Assembly: GCA_001800975.1 (NCBI GenBank)
Contig: MGWK01000089.1
Coordinates: 1-64,000 of the forward strand
DNA: 64,000 bases
From: Flavobacteria bacterium RIFCSPLOWO2_12_FULL_35_11
Lineage (GTDB): Bacteria; Bacteroidota; Bacteroidia; Flavobacteriales; Flavobacteriaceae
Direction of reading: 5' to 3'
The notes under the pieces were generated by a model that saw only the letters and a program-made list of their open reading frames with translations, was not told the origin of the DNA and did no database searches. Shown in pieces: positions 17,718-26,207 of the stretch. The translations under genes and the position numbers were made by a program. How positions within the stretch are numbered: position 1 is the stretch's first letter; the number at the start of each line of letters is the position of its first letter.

Positions 17718-18350
17718 ATGAACATCATCAACAGTTTGGAATGGAGATATGCCACCAAAAAATTTGATCCTTCAAAAAAATTGACCATCCATCAAATTGA
17801 AACGCTAAAAAAAGCGTTTAATTTAACGGCTACTTCATTTGGCTTGCAGCCTTTAAAACTGATTGTGATTGAAAATAAAGAACTTCAGGAAGAATTTGTT
17901 AAATATTGCTATTATCAACGTCAGGTTGCCGATGCTTCTCACCTCTTGGTTTTATGTATTGAAAATGACACGCCAACGGAAGCGATTAATGCCTATTTTG
18001 ATTTGGAAAAAGAAATTAGAGGCACCTCTGAAGAAGTAATTTCTAAATTTAGAAATCAGCTTATTGACATGTATAAAAGCAAAACATTGGAAGAAAAACA
18101 ATTATCTGCAACGTTCCAGACTTATATTGCCTTGGGCAATTTAATGACTGTTTGCGCCGTTGAAAGAATTGACAATTGCCCAATGGAAGGATTTGTACCT
18201 GAAAAAATTGATGAATTGCTAAATTTATCGGCACAAAATTTAAAATCCGTATTATTGATGCCTGTTGGTTTTAGAGCCGATGATGACCTCATGAGTACTT
18301 TGAAAAAAGTAAGAAAACCCTTAAACGAAACCGTCTTAGAAATATCATAA
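17718..18350 (+). CDS. Nitroreductase family NAD(P)H-dependent oxidoreductase
   Basis: The 210 residues fit the FMN-binding nitroreductase fold. The N-terminal RYATKKFDP stretch (FMN phosphate-binding arginine region), the SFGLQPLKLIVI segment, and the C-terminal GFRADDD region place it with the NfsB-like group. It is cytoplasmic and probably a homodimer reducing quinones or nitro compounds with NAD(P)H. It precedes pepD by 19 bases and may be co-transcribed with it; no functional link is obvious. The natural substrate cannot be deduced. Confidence 0.9.
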   Translation: MNIINSLEWRYATKKFDPSKKLTIHQIETLKKAFNLTATSFGLQPLKLIVIENKELQEEFVKYCYYQRQVADASHLLVLCIENDTPTEAINAYFDLEKEIRGTSEEVISKFRNQLIDMYKSKTLEEKQLSATFQTYIALGNLMTVCAVERIDNCPMEGFVPEKIDELLNLSAQNLKSVLLMPVGFRADDDLMSTLKKVRKPLNETVLEIS

Positions 18351-18369
18351 AAACTCAAACAACAAGAAA

Positions 18370-19827
18370 ATGACAAAAGATATAAGAGCTCTTGAACCTA
18401 CTGAACTTTGGAATAATTTTGCCGATTTAAATGCGGTGCCAAGAGGTTCGAAAAAAGAAGAACGCGTAATTCAATTTATGGTTGATTTTGGTAAAAAATT
18501 AAACCTGGATACCGTGGTTGATCCTGTTGGAAATGTGATTATCAAAAAACCTGCTTCAAAAGGCATGGAAAATCGCAAAACAGTGGTATTGCAATCGCAC
18601 CTGGATATGGTGCACCAAAAAAATTCGGACACCAATTTTAATTTTGATACAGAAGGAATTAAAATGGTTGTTGATGGCGATTGGGTTCGTGCCGATGGAA
18701 CAACGCTTGGTGCCGATAACGGTATTGGCGTTGCCGCAATTATGAGTATTTTGGCTTCAAAAACCATTAAACATCCTGCTCTTGAGGCATTGTTCACTAT
18801 TGATGAAGAAACCGGAATGACCGGCGCTATGGGATTGCAAGCCCATTATTTAAACGGTGAAATATTGCTTAATCTGGATACTGAAGAAGACGATGAAATT
18901 GATATTGGCTGTGCCGGCGGGATTGATGTTACTGCAGAAAATACCTACAATGAAGTTGGCTCCCCTGTAAACAGCAGCGGATATTCCATTGCTATTACAG
19001 GTTTAAAAGGAGGTCACTCCGGAATGGACATTCATAAAGGATTGGGAAATGCCAATAAAATTATGAACCGTTTATTATACGAAACAAAAGAATTTATAAG
19101 AATTTCGGAGATTAATGGCGGCAGTTTGCGCAATGCCATTCCAAGGGAAAGTTTTGCGACTATTTCAGTTGCCGATTCCAGAAAAGAGGCTTTTATTAAA
19201 AAAGCAAACAAAACCATTAAAGAAATTAAGGCTGAACTTTCAACTGTTGATCCTAATTTAGACATTAAAATTTCTGAAGTGGCCACTCCTGAAAGAGTGA
19301 TGACAACCATCAGCCAAAATACCTTGCTCAACATGATTTATGCTGCGCACAACGGTGTTTATAGAATGAGCAACGACATGAAAGATTTGGTGGAAACTTC
19401 AAATAACGTTGCCCGTGTAATTGTTAAAGATGAAAGCGTGAAAATCATGTGTTTAACAAGATCTTCCGTTGAATCGTCAAAATTTGATATGGCAAATGCG
19501 CTAAAAGCGACTTTTGAAATGGCAGGATATGATGTGACCTTATCAGGTTCTTATCCAGGCTGGAAACCTAATTTAAACTCGCCAATTTTAAAGCTTTTAA
19601 AAGATACTTACGAAAAATTATTTAACGGTAAAGCCGATGTTGTTGCCTGTCATGCCGGATTGGAATGTGGTATTTTAGGAACCAATTATCCTCATATGGA
19701 TATGATTTCTTTTGGACCAACCATCCAAGGCGCTCATTCACCCGATGAAAAAGCGAATATTAAATCTTCCCAGAAATTCTGGAAATTTTTACTCACTATT
19801 TTGGAAAACATTCCAGTAAAAAACTAA
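18370..19827 (+). CDS. pepD: Aminoacyl-histidine dipeptidase (PepD, M20 family)
   Basis: This cytoplasmic zinc peptidase cleaves Xaa-His and other dipeptides. The di-zinc site is visible: SHLDMVH, then LGADNGIGVA with the bridging Asp, the catalytic/metal pair in IDEETGMTG, NLDTEED, and the late His in GAHSPDE. The 485 residues and the internal lid domain with GGHSGMDIH match PepD/M20C. The gene follows the nitroreductase gene and ends at a strong terminator. Confidence 0.92.
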   Translation: MTKDIRALEPTELWNNFADLNAVPRGSKKEERVIQFMVDFGKKLNLDTVVDPVGNVIIKKPASKGMENRKTVVLQSHLDMVHQKNSDTNFNFDTEGIKMVVDGDWVRADGTTLGADNGIGVAAIMSILASKTIKHPALEALFTIDEETGMTGAMGLQAHYLNGEILLNLDTEEDDEIDIGCAGGIDVTAENTYNEVGSPVNSSGYSIAITGLKGGHSGMDIHKGLGNANKIMNRLLYETKEFIRISEINGGSLRNAIPRESFATISVADSRKEAFIKKANKTIKEIKAELSTVDPNLDIKISEVATPERVMTTISQNTLLNMIYAAHNGVYRMSNDMKDLVETSNNVARVIVKDESVKIMCLTRSSVESSKFDMANALKATFEMAGYDVTLSGSYPGWKPNLNSPILKLLKDTYEKLFNGKADVVACHAGLECGILGTNYPHMDMISFGPTIQGAHSPDEKANIKSSQKFWKFLLTILENIPVKN

Positions 19828-19831
19828 AAAA

Positions 19832-19869
19832 CAAAAGGGGTTGATTATTTCAACCCCTTTTGCTTTTTT
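19832..19869 (+). terminator. Rho-independent terminator after pepD
   Basis: A 13-bp stem (CAAAAGGGGTTGA with TCAACCCCTTTTG) is followed by a T-run. It separates pepD from the parA operon. Confidence 0.9.
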
Positions 19870-19950
19870 TATCTCTTTGTTAACAATATAAACTTTCAAA
19901 AACCATAAATAATTGTATTTTTACGGCTTTAAATAATTCGACATTCTTTT

Positions 19951-20733
19951 ATGGGAAAAATTATTGCAATCGCCAATCAAAAGGGGGGTGTTGGTAAAAC
20001 TACAACGACTATTAATTTAGCCGCGGCTTTGGGGATTTTAGAAAAAAAAGTGTTATTAATTGATGCCGACCCGCAAGCAAATGCTTCATCGGGGCTTGGT
20101 ATCGCCATAGAAGAAGTTGAATTGGGAACGTATCAATTGTTGGAACATTCCATTTCTGCAAAAGAAGCGATTGTTCCTTCAAATTCTCCAAATGTTGACA
20201 TCATTCCTGCACATATAGATTTAGTGGCTATTGAAATAGAATTGGTTGATAAACCAAAACGTGAATATATGCTGAAGGAAGCGCTGAAGGAAATTAAAGA
20301 TGATTACGATTATATCTTAATAGATTGCGCGCCTTCACTTGGACTGATTACCCTAAATTCTCTTGTTGCCGCAGATTCAGTGATTATCCCAATTCAATGT
20401 GAATATTTTGCTTTGGAAGGTTTGGGAAAATTGTTAAACACCATAAAAAGTGTTCAAAAAATACACAATACCACTTTGGATATTGAAGGCTTGTTATTAA
20501 CGATGTATGATTCTCGTTTGCGACTTTCAAACCAAGTTGTGGAAGAAGTTAAAAAACATTTCCAAAATATGGTTTTCAAAACCATAATTCAACGTAACGT
20601 GCGGTTAAGTGAAGCGCCAAGTTACGGCGAAAGCATTATCGCTTATGATGCAACTAGCACCGGTGCCGTAAATTATATTAACTTAGCCAACGAAATTTTA
20701 AAACTGCAGACCAAGGATGGCAAAAGCAATTAA
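19951..20733 (+). CDS. parA: Chromosome partitioning ATPase ParA/Soj
   Basis: This deviant Walker ATPase moves ParB-bound origin regions. The deviant Walker A is KGGVGKTT at 11-18, Walker A' includes DADPQANAS, and the Walker B region is DYILIDCAPS. The 260 residues and lack of an N-terminal DNA-binding domain fit chromosomal type Ib Soj rather than plasmid ParA. It overlaps parB by 17 bases, the usual chromosomal arrangement, and begins a seven-gene block on the plus strand. Chromosomal parAB is commonly near oriC, though no dnaA or gidAB is seen here. Confidence 0.95.
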   Translation: MGKIIAIANQKGGVGKTTTTINLAAALGILEKKVLLIDADPQANASSGLGIAIEEVELGTYQLLEHSISAKEAIVPSNSPNVDIIPAHIDLVAIEIELVDKPKREYMLKEALKEIKDDYDYILIDCAPSLGLITLNSLVAADSVIIPIQCEYFALEGLGKLLNTIKSVQKIHNTTLDIEGLLLTMYDSRLRLSNQVVEEVKKHFQNMVFKTIIQRNVRLSEAPSYGESIIAYDATSTGAVNYINLANEILKLQTKDGKSN

Positions 20734-21610
20734 AAAACAGGCAATGGGAAGAGGCTTATCTGCCTTGCTGAACAATTCGGACATTACTTCCGCAAATGAT
20801 AAAAATGCGGATAAACTTGTTGGCAGTATTCTGGAAATAGATTTGGATTTAATTGATGTAAACCCTTTTCAGCCAAGAAGTTATTTTAACGAAGAATCGT
20901 TGCGTGAATTGGCGAGCTCCATTAAAGAATTGGGTGTTATTCAACCCATTACCATCAGAAAATTAGAAGGAAATAAATTTCAACTGGTTTCGGGAGAAAG
21001 AAGATTCAGGGCTTCAAAATTAATTGGAAATACCACAATTCCGGCTTATATAAGACTTGCCAACGACCAGGAAATGCTTGAAATGGCATTGGTCGAAAAT
21101 ATTCAGCGTAAAGATTTAGATCCAATAGAAGTTGCACTAACCTATCAAAGATTGATTGATGAAATTGATTTGACCCAGGAAGAAATGAGCAAACGGGTTG
21201 GAAAAAAACGCTCCACAATCAGCAATTACTTGCGATTGCTAAAATTGGATCCGATCATACAAACCGGAATGCGCGACGGATTTTTGTCGATGGGACACGG
21301 AAGAGCTTTAATAAACGTTGAAAACTCCGAAGACCAATTAAGTATTTACGAAAAAATAATTGAACAAAAATTATCCGTTCGCCAAACGGAACAATTGGTA
21401 AAAGATTTAAAGGAAGGCGTTGTTGCAAAACCTAAAAAACCTGCGCAAGAAGCCAAACTTCCATCATTTGTAAATGACGGATTAAAAACTTTCAGCAATT
21501 ATTTCGGGCATAAAATTGACATAAAATTATCGGGAAAAGACAAAGGAAAAATCAGCATTCCATTTCATTCGGAAGAAGATTTTAACCGACTTAAAAAATT
21601 ACTGGAATAG
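20717..21610 (+). CDS. parB: Chromosome partitioning protein ParB/Spo0J
   Basis: This parS-binding CTP-dependent clamp works with ParA. The N-terminal ParB/sulfiredoxin-like domain contains the arginine patch GERRFRA (about residues 93-99) and NPFQPR, the central helix-turn-helix follows (SKRVGKKRSTISNYLRLL, about 156-173), and the C-terminal dimerisation domain ends at residue 297. It starts within the end of parA. Its stop codon TAG shares a G with the GTG start of the next gene, so translation is probably coupled through three genes. Confidence 0.95.
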   Translation: MAKAIKKQAMGRGLSALLNNSDITSANDKNADKLVGSILEIDLDLIDVNPFQPRSYFNEESLRELASSIKELGVIQPITIRKLEGNKFQLVSGERRFRASKLIGNTTIPAYIRLANDQEMLEMALVENIQRKDLDPIEVALTYQRLIDEIDLTQEEMSKRVGKKRSTISNYLRLLKLDPIIQTGMRDGFLSMGHGRALINVENSEDQLSIYEKIIEQKLSVRQTEQLVKDLKEGVVAKPKKPAQEAKLPSFVNDGLKTFSNYFGHKIDIKLSGKDKGKISIPFHSEEDFNRLKKLLE

Positions 21611-22188
21611 TGCTTAAAAAAAAGCTATATATCTGTTTAATTATTACCGCTTTAACGGTATTCAACAGCTATGCGCAAAATGCCGGCGAGGTAAAAATTA
21701 AAGACACCATTACGCCATCAAGTGATGAGTTTAATATGCTTTCTCCCGCAAAAGCAGCATTTTATTCGGCAGTTTTACCCGGACTTGGACAGGCTTACAA
21801 CAAAAAATACTGGAAAATTCCGATTGTTTATGGTGCATTGGGATCGGGTATTTATTTTTATCAGTCAAATAACACCAACTTCAACAGGGCAAGAACTGCC
21901 TTCAAATTAAGGATCAATGAAAAACCCGATGAATTTGACGGGTTAAACGGAAATATATTTTTATCCAAAGACGCGTTAATTTCAGCACAAAAATCGTACA
22001 AAAAAGACCGTGATTTATCGCTTCTTGTCACTATTGGTTTGTATGTTTTACAAATTGTTGAAGCAAGTGTCAACGCGCATTTACTGCAACACAATGTTGA
22101 CAGCAATTTGTCGGTTTCCCCTTCAATAATTCGCAATGACCTCAATAACAAAGCAATTGTTGGCACATCAGTTAATTTTAATTTTTAA
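21610..22188 (+). CDS. DUF5683 family membrane-associated protein
   Basis: The 192 residues begin with a signal peptide (LYICLIITALTVFNSYAQ) and then show AAFYSAVLPGLGQAYNKKYWKIP, the hallmark of DUF5683, with hydrophobic segments around 60-80 and 130-150. The likely start is the GTG that overlaps the parB stop by one base. The family is common between parB and dapB in Flavobacteriia. Its function is unknown; a cell-envelope location is predicted. Confidence 0.88.
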   Translation: MLKKKLYICLIITALTVFNSYAQNAGEVKIKDTITPSSDEFNMLSPAKAAFYSAVLPGLGQAYNKKYWKIPIVYGALGSGIYFYQSNNTNFNRARTAFKLRINEKPDEFDGLNGNIFLSKDALISAQKSYKKDRDLSLLVTIGLYVLQIVEASVNAHLLQHNVDSNLSVSPSIIRNDLNNKAIVGTSVNFNF

Positions 22189-22190
22189 TC

Positions 22191-22895
22191 ATGAAGATAG
22201 CTTTATTGGGTTATGGAAAAATGGGCAAAACAATTGAACTAATTGCGTTGCAACGAGGCCATGAAATCGTGTTAAAAATTGATGAAAACAGTCCGGATTT
22301 CGATATTACATTGGCGGATGTTGCCATTGATTTCAGCATTCCAGCAGCAGCTTTTAAAAATATTTCAAACTGCTTAAACAATCAAGTTCCCGTAATAAGT
22401 GGCACAACAGGCTGGTTAGATAAATTGCCCGAAGCAACCCAACTTTGCAAACAAAATAATGGCGCTTTCATTTCTGCTTCTAATTTTAGTTTGGGCGTAA
22501 ATATCTTTTTTGAATTAAATGCCCATTTGGCAAAAATGATGCGTAATTTAGAACAATACGCCATTTCTATAGAAGAAATCCATCATACCAAAAAATTGGA
22601 TGCACCAAGCGGCACGGCAATTACCCTGGCTGAAGGAATTATTAATAATTCTGACAAAGAAAGTTGGGCTTTGGGTGTAACAAACAAGGAAACCGAAATA
22701 CCAATAACAGCAAAACGTATTGATGAGGTTCCTGGAACACATACAGTTGCATATAAATCGGCTGTAGATACTTTAGAAATTAAACATACCGCACACAGCA
22801 GAGACGGTTTTGCTTTAGGAGCAGTTATCGCTGCGGAATGGCTGGTAGGAAAAACAGGTGTTTTTTCAATGAAAGACGTTTTGGGTCTTAAATAA
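22191..22895 (+). CDS. dapB: 4-hydroxy-tetrahydrodipicolinate reductase
   Basis: This enzyme of lysine and diaminopimelate synthesis reduces dihydrodipicolinate with NAD(P)H in the cytoplasm. The nucleotide motif GYGKMGKTIE opens the protein (residues 7-16), and the substrate motif HHTKKLDAPSGTA (about 131-143) has the catalytic His and Lys. At 234 residues it is slightly shorter than the E. coli enzyme (273), as is normal in Bacteroidota. It starts 2 bases after the DUF5683 gene. Confidence 0.94.
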   Translation: MKIALLGYGKMGKTIELIALQRGHEIVLKIDENSPDFDITLADVAIDFSIPAAAFKNISNCLNNQVPVISGTTGWLDKLPEATQLCKQNNGAFISASNFSLGVNIFFELNAHLAKMMRNLEQYAISIEEIHHTKKLDAPSGTAITLAEGIINNSDKESWALGVTNKETEIPITAKRIDEVPGTHTVAYKSAVDTLEIKHTAHSRDGFALGAVIAAEWLVGKTGVFSMKDVLGLK

Positions 22896-22913
22896 CATTT
22901 AAAATTATTAATT

Positions 22914-24452
22914 ATGACAATGATACAATGGTTTATATTTTTCTTGATCGTTCAAGTAATTCACTTTGCTGGAACCTGGAAATTATACGTAAAAGCTGGC
23001 AAAAAACCCTGGGAAGCAATCGTACCGGTTTATAATGCCATTGTGCTGTTGAAAATATTAAAAAGACCAACCTGGTGGATTATTTTACTGTTTATTCCAA
23101 TCATCAATTTGTTGATGTTCCCGGTAATATGGGTTGAAACCGTCAGAAGTTTTGGAAAATACAAAACCTTAGATTCGGTTTTGGCAGTTTTAACACTTGG
23201 TTTTTACATTTATTATTTAAACTATATCGACGATGTAAATTATGTGGAAGGCCGAAGTTTAAAATCAAGAACTGAAGTGGGAGAATGGGTCAGTTCCATT
23301 GTGTTTGCCATTGTTGCCGCAACATTGGTGCACACCTACTTTATGCAGCCTTACACCATTCCGACTTCTTCTTTGGAAAAATCTTTATTGGTTGGCGATT
23401 TCTTATTTGTAAGTAAATTTCATTATGGCGCAAGAACGCCAATGACCGTTATCGCCGCACCGATGGTTCACGATTCATTGCCGCTAATGAAAGCCAAATC
23501 ATACTTAAAAGTTCCGCATTTGCCTTATTTCAGGTTACCGGGTTTTGAAAATATTAAACGCAACGAAATTGTGGTTTTTAACTGGCCGGTTGATACCGTT
23601 CGTTTTTTTAGGGACAAATCAAAAATTCATATAGACAAACCGATTGACAAAAAATCTAATTACGTAAAAAGATGTGTTGGTATTCCTGGGGATTCTTTAG
23701 AAATAAAGGAAGGCTACATTTATATCAATGGCGAAAGAACGGTGCTTCCGGATAGAGCCCTTCCACAATACATCCATAAAGTTGTGACCGACGGACAACA
23801 ACTATCTCCTGCAGCGCTAAAAAGATACAACGTTACTGAGGGTGGTTTTTATGGTGATTACTACATGCTGAACCTGACGGATGAAAATGCAAATAAACTT
23901 AAATCAAATCCTGTCGTTAAAAGTGTTACCAAAGAACTTTCGCCCAAAGGAACTTATAACGCCTCTGTTTTTCCCCACAATAGTCAATATGCCTGGTCAA
24001 TAGATAATTACGGACCAATTTACATTCCGGAAGCCGGAAAAACCGTTGAATTAAACGCCAAATCATTGCCTTTTTACAAACGAATTATTGAAGTTTACGA
24101 AAACAATAATTTAACAACCAGCGGAGACGAAATTTTCATCAATGGAAAACTGGCAACCACTTATACCTTTAAACAAGATTATTATTGGATGATGGGTGAT
24201 AACAGACATAATTCTGAAGATGCCCGTTATTGGGGTTATGTTCCTTTTGACCACGTGGTTGGTAAACCCGTATTTATTTGGTTTAGCTGGGACACCAATG
24301 GGGAAGGAATTGCCCAAAAAATTAGATGGGAACGTGTTTTCACCACAGTTCACGGCAGCGGAAAACCAGTTTCATACCTTTACTATTTCTTAGGCGTACT
24401 TGCGTTATGGTATGCTTTTAGCTTTTTCAGAAAACGCAAAAAAGTAGAATAA
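22914..24452 (+). CDS. lepB: Signal peptidase I with an N-terminal membrane extension
   Basis: This inner-membrane serine protease removes signal peptides from exported proteins. The nucleophile is S153 in IPTSSLEKSL (E. coli form PSGSMMPTL), the general base is K252 in NYVKRCVGIPGD, and the C-terminal box is GDNRHNSEDARYWG. Before the catalytic part are about 115 extra residues with several membrane helices and a KAGKKPWEAIVPVYN stretch like DUF5684-type domains. A large insert between the catalytic motifs brings the length to 512, and a C-terminal helix may add another membrane anchor. Confidence 0.93.
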   Translation: MTMIQWFIFFLIVQVIHFAGTWKLYVKAGKKPWEAIVPVYNAIVLLKILKRPTWWIILLFIPIINLLMFPVIWVETVRSFGKYKTLDSVLAVLTLGFYIYYLNYIDDVNYVEGRSLKSRTEVGEWVSSIVFAIVAATLVHTYFMQPYTIPTSSLEKSLLVGDFLFVSKFHYGARTPMTVIAAPMVHDSLPLMKAKSYLKVPHLPYFRLPGFENIKRNEIVVFNWPVDTVRFFRDKSKIHIDKPIDKKSNYVKRCVGIPGDSLEIKEGYIYINGERTVLPDRALPQYIHKVVTDGQQLSPAALKRYNVTEGGFYGDYYMLNLTDENANKLKSNPVVKSVTKELSPKGTYNASVFPHNSQYAWSIDNYGPIYIPEAGKTVELNAKSLPFYKRIIEVYENNNLTTSGDEIFINGKLATTYTFKQDYYWMMGDNRHNSEDARYWGYVPFDHVVGKPVFIWFSWDTNGEGIAQKIRWERVFTTVHGSGKPVSYLYYFLGVLALWYAFSFFRKRKKVE

Positions 24453-24458
24453 ATCTTT

Positions 24459-25073
24459 ATGATTTTATTGCAACCAACCTATTTTTCGCCAATTCTTCAA
24501 TACGTTGCAATTGCAAATACTGATGAAATTATTTTTGAAACAGAAGATAATTTTCAGAAACAAACCTACAGAAACAGGTGCTATATTTATGCAGCCCAAG
24601 GAAAACAATTGCTAAATGTGCCTGTTCAACACGCTAAAGAAATTAAGCAAAAAACCAAAGACGTAAAAATTGATTATAAGGATGATTGGAACAAGCAACA
24701 GTTGAAAACCTTAAAAACCGCTTACAGTTCATCACCTTTTTACGAATTTTATATTGATGATTTACTGCCTGTTTTTGGAAAAAAAATAAATTTTTTATTG
24801 GATCTGAATTTTTTGGCGCACGAAATTATCATGGATGCCTTGCAGCTTGAAATTCCTTTAAAAAAAACAACGGAATATGAGAAAGAATCCAACATAATGG
24901 ATTTAAGAATCTTGGCTGAAGACAAGCCCAAAATAACTTACAATCTTGAACGCTACATTCAGGTTTTTTCTGAAAATCATGGGTTCATTCCAAATTTAAG
25001 CATCTTGGATTTGCTTTTTATGGAAGGCCCAAATGCGCTTAATTATTTGGAAACACAAAAAAATATTTTTTAG
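24459..25073 (+). CDS. WbqC family protein
   Basis: The 204 residues match the WbqC-like family: an opening LLQPTYFSPILQYV, then FQKQTYRNRCYIY and LLNVPVQ. WbqC-type proteins are linked to O-antigen or glycolipid synthesis but their reaction is not established. It follows lepB by 6 bases in a tightly packed operon, which in Flavobacteriia is a stable gene order; this does not by itself identify the function. No signal peptide is present. Confidence 0.85.
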   Translation: MILLQPTYFSPILQYVAIANTDEIIFETEDNFQKQTYRNRCYIYAAQGKQLLNVPVQHAKEIKQKTKDVKIDYKDDWNKQQLKTLKTAYSSSPFYEFYIDDLLPVFGKKINFLLDLNFLAHEIIMDALQLEIPLKKTTEYEKESNIMDLRILAEDKPKITYNLERYIQVFSENHGFIPNLSILDLLFMEGPNALNYLETQKNIF

Positions 25074-25075
25074 TT

Positions 25076-25393
25076 TTGGAACTTCTCCGATTTATCACAC
25101 ATTACGGAATGCACTTTTTACTTCCGGGTGCAATCGCTTTCTATTTCTTCAGAGATAATTGGAAAAAAGTTTGGCTGATATTTATTTTAACAATGTTAGT
25201 AGATTTAGATCATTTGTTGGCAACCCCGATTTTTAGTGCAAGCAGATGTAGTATTAATTTTCACATCCTTCACTCCTATTTCGCGATTGCAATTTATTTT
25301 GCGGTACTTTTCTTCAAAAAAACAAGAATTGTAGCCATCGGTTTATTGCTTCATATGTTAACAGATGTGATCGATTGCTTTTGGATAAAATAG
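25076..25393 (+). CDS. DUF6122 family small membrane protein
   Basis: This 105-residue protein has three or four hydrophobic segments with conserved-looking polar positions: RFITHYGMHFLLP near the start, MLVDLDHLLATP, INFHILHSYF, and LLLHMLTDVIDC. The repeated His/Asp pairs resemble the YdjM/LexA-regulated membrane hydrolase fold and suggest metal binding within the membrane. A TTG start is used here because the HYGMHF region would otherwise be truncated; an ATG at 25109 is the alternative. It is the last gene of the parA operon. Confidence 0.75.
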   Translation: MELLRFITHYGMHFLLPGAIAFYFFRDNWKKVWLIFILTMLVDLDHLLATPIFSASRCSINFHILHSYFAIAIYFAVLFFKKTRIVAIGLLLHMLTDVIDCFWIK

Positions 25394-25416
25394 TAAAAAG
25401 ACATATTAATCTTTTA

Positions 25417-25437
25417 TTGATATTTTTCATATCTTTG
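25417..25437 (+). promoter_or_regulatory. Promoter region of the RIC gene with an inverted repeat
   Basis: A -7 box TATCTTTG is at 25430-25437, 17 bases before the start codon. Overlapping it is an inverted repeat GATAT-N5-ATATC at 25419-25433. This may be a repressor site; NO-responsive regulation would fit the gene but is inference. No -33 TTG lies at the standard distance. Confidence 0.4.
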
Positions 25438-25454
25438 GCCAAAAATTAAATCAA

Positions 25455-26147
25455 ATGTCAGAATTAAAAAATAGAACAATCGCAGAAATTGTAAGCGATG
25501 ACATCAGCACCGCTTCCGTATTCAAAAAATATAAGTTGGATTTTTGTTGTGGTGGCGGAAAAACGGTTGAAAGTGCCTGTAAAAAAGCAAACATAAATGT
25601 TGATGATGTTATCAGTGATTTAATGAATAATAAACCAATAAGTGCTGCTCCTAATTTAAATTTCAAAGATTGGAGCGCTGAATTTTTGGCCGACTATATA
25701 GTTTATGTGCATCACACTTATGTAAAACAAAATTTAAGCATTATAAATGAATTTGCAGACAAGGTTGCCAATATTTACGGACAACAAGAACCAAAAACCA
25801 TTGAAATTGCAAAATTGTTTTCACAAGTTTCTAAAGAATTTACTACTCACATGGCCAAAGAAGAAGGCATATTATTTCCAGCCATTAAAGCCAAAGAAGC
25901 AGATTACAATTTTCAATTTGACGAAAAGACCCTCTCATTGACAGAAGATGAACATGAAGGCGTTGGCACTATGGTTAAAAAAATTCAAGAATTAAGTTCA
26001 AATTTCACACCACCTGAATGGGCCTGTAGTACATTTAAAGCACTTTATTTTAAGCTTGAGGAATTTACCAACGATTTATACCAACATATTCATTTAGAAA
26101 ACAATATTTTGTTTCCAAAAGTAAAAAAACTTCAACAAAACTACTAA
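25455..26147 (+). CDS. Iron-sulfur cluster repair di-iron protein (RIC/ScdA)
   Basis: The 230 residues have the ScdA N-terminal domain (about 4-60) with the cysteine pair C31-C32 in LDFCCGGG, followed by a hemerythrin-like domain carrying His and Glu ligands in VHHTYVK, THMAKEEGILFP, EDEHEG and HIHLENNILFP. These proteins repair iron-sulfur clusters damaged by nitric oxide or peroxide and act in the cytoplasm. The gene stands alone with its own promoter and shares a terminator with the convergent ettA. Confidence 0.92.
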   Translation: MSELKNRTIAEIVSDDISTASVFKKYKLDFCCGGGKTVESACKKANINVDDVISDLMNNKPISAAPNLNFKDWSAEFLADYIVYVHHTYVKQNLSIINEFADKVANIYGQQEPKTIEIAKLFSQVSKEFTTHMAKEEGILFPAIKAKEADYNFQFDEKTLSLTEDEHEGVGTMVKKIQELSSNFTPPEWACSTFKALYFKLEEFTNDLYQHIHLENNILFPKVKKLQQNY

Positions 26148-26151
26148 AAGT

Positions 26152-26190
26152 AAAAAAGCTGCCAGAATTAATTTTCAGACAGCTTTTTTT
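26152..26190. terminator. Terminator between convergent RIC gene and ettA
   Basis: AAAAAAGCTG at 26152-26161 pairs with CAGCTTTTTT at 26180-26189 around an 18-base loop that can fold further. A and T runs on both sides suit both strands. Confidence 0.75.
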
Positions 26191-26207
26191 ATTGTTTTAA
26201 GAAAATA

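Noticed and set aside
22914..23260. N-terminal membrane region of LepB considered as a separate gene fused by a missed stop
   Set aside because: The frame is continuous and extended signal peptidases of this length are usual in Bacteroidota.
24248..24261. CCACGTGG core within lepB, considered as a parS site
   Set aside because: The flanking bases do not match parS (TGTT...AACA), and it is explained by the coding sequence.
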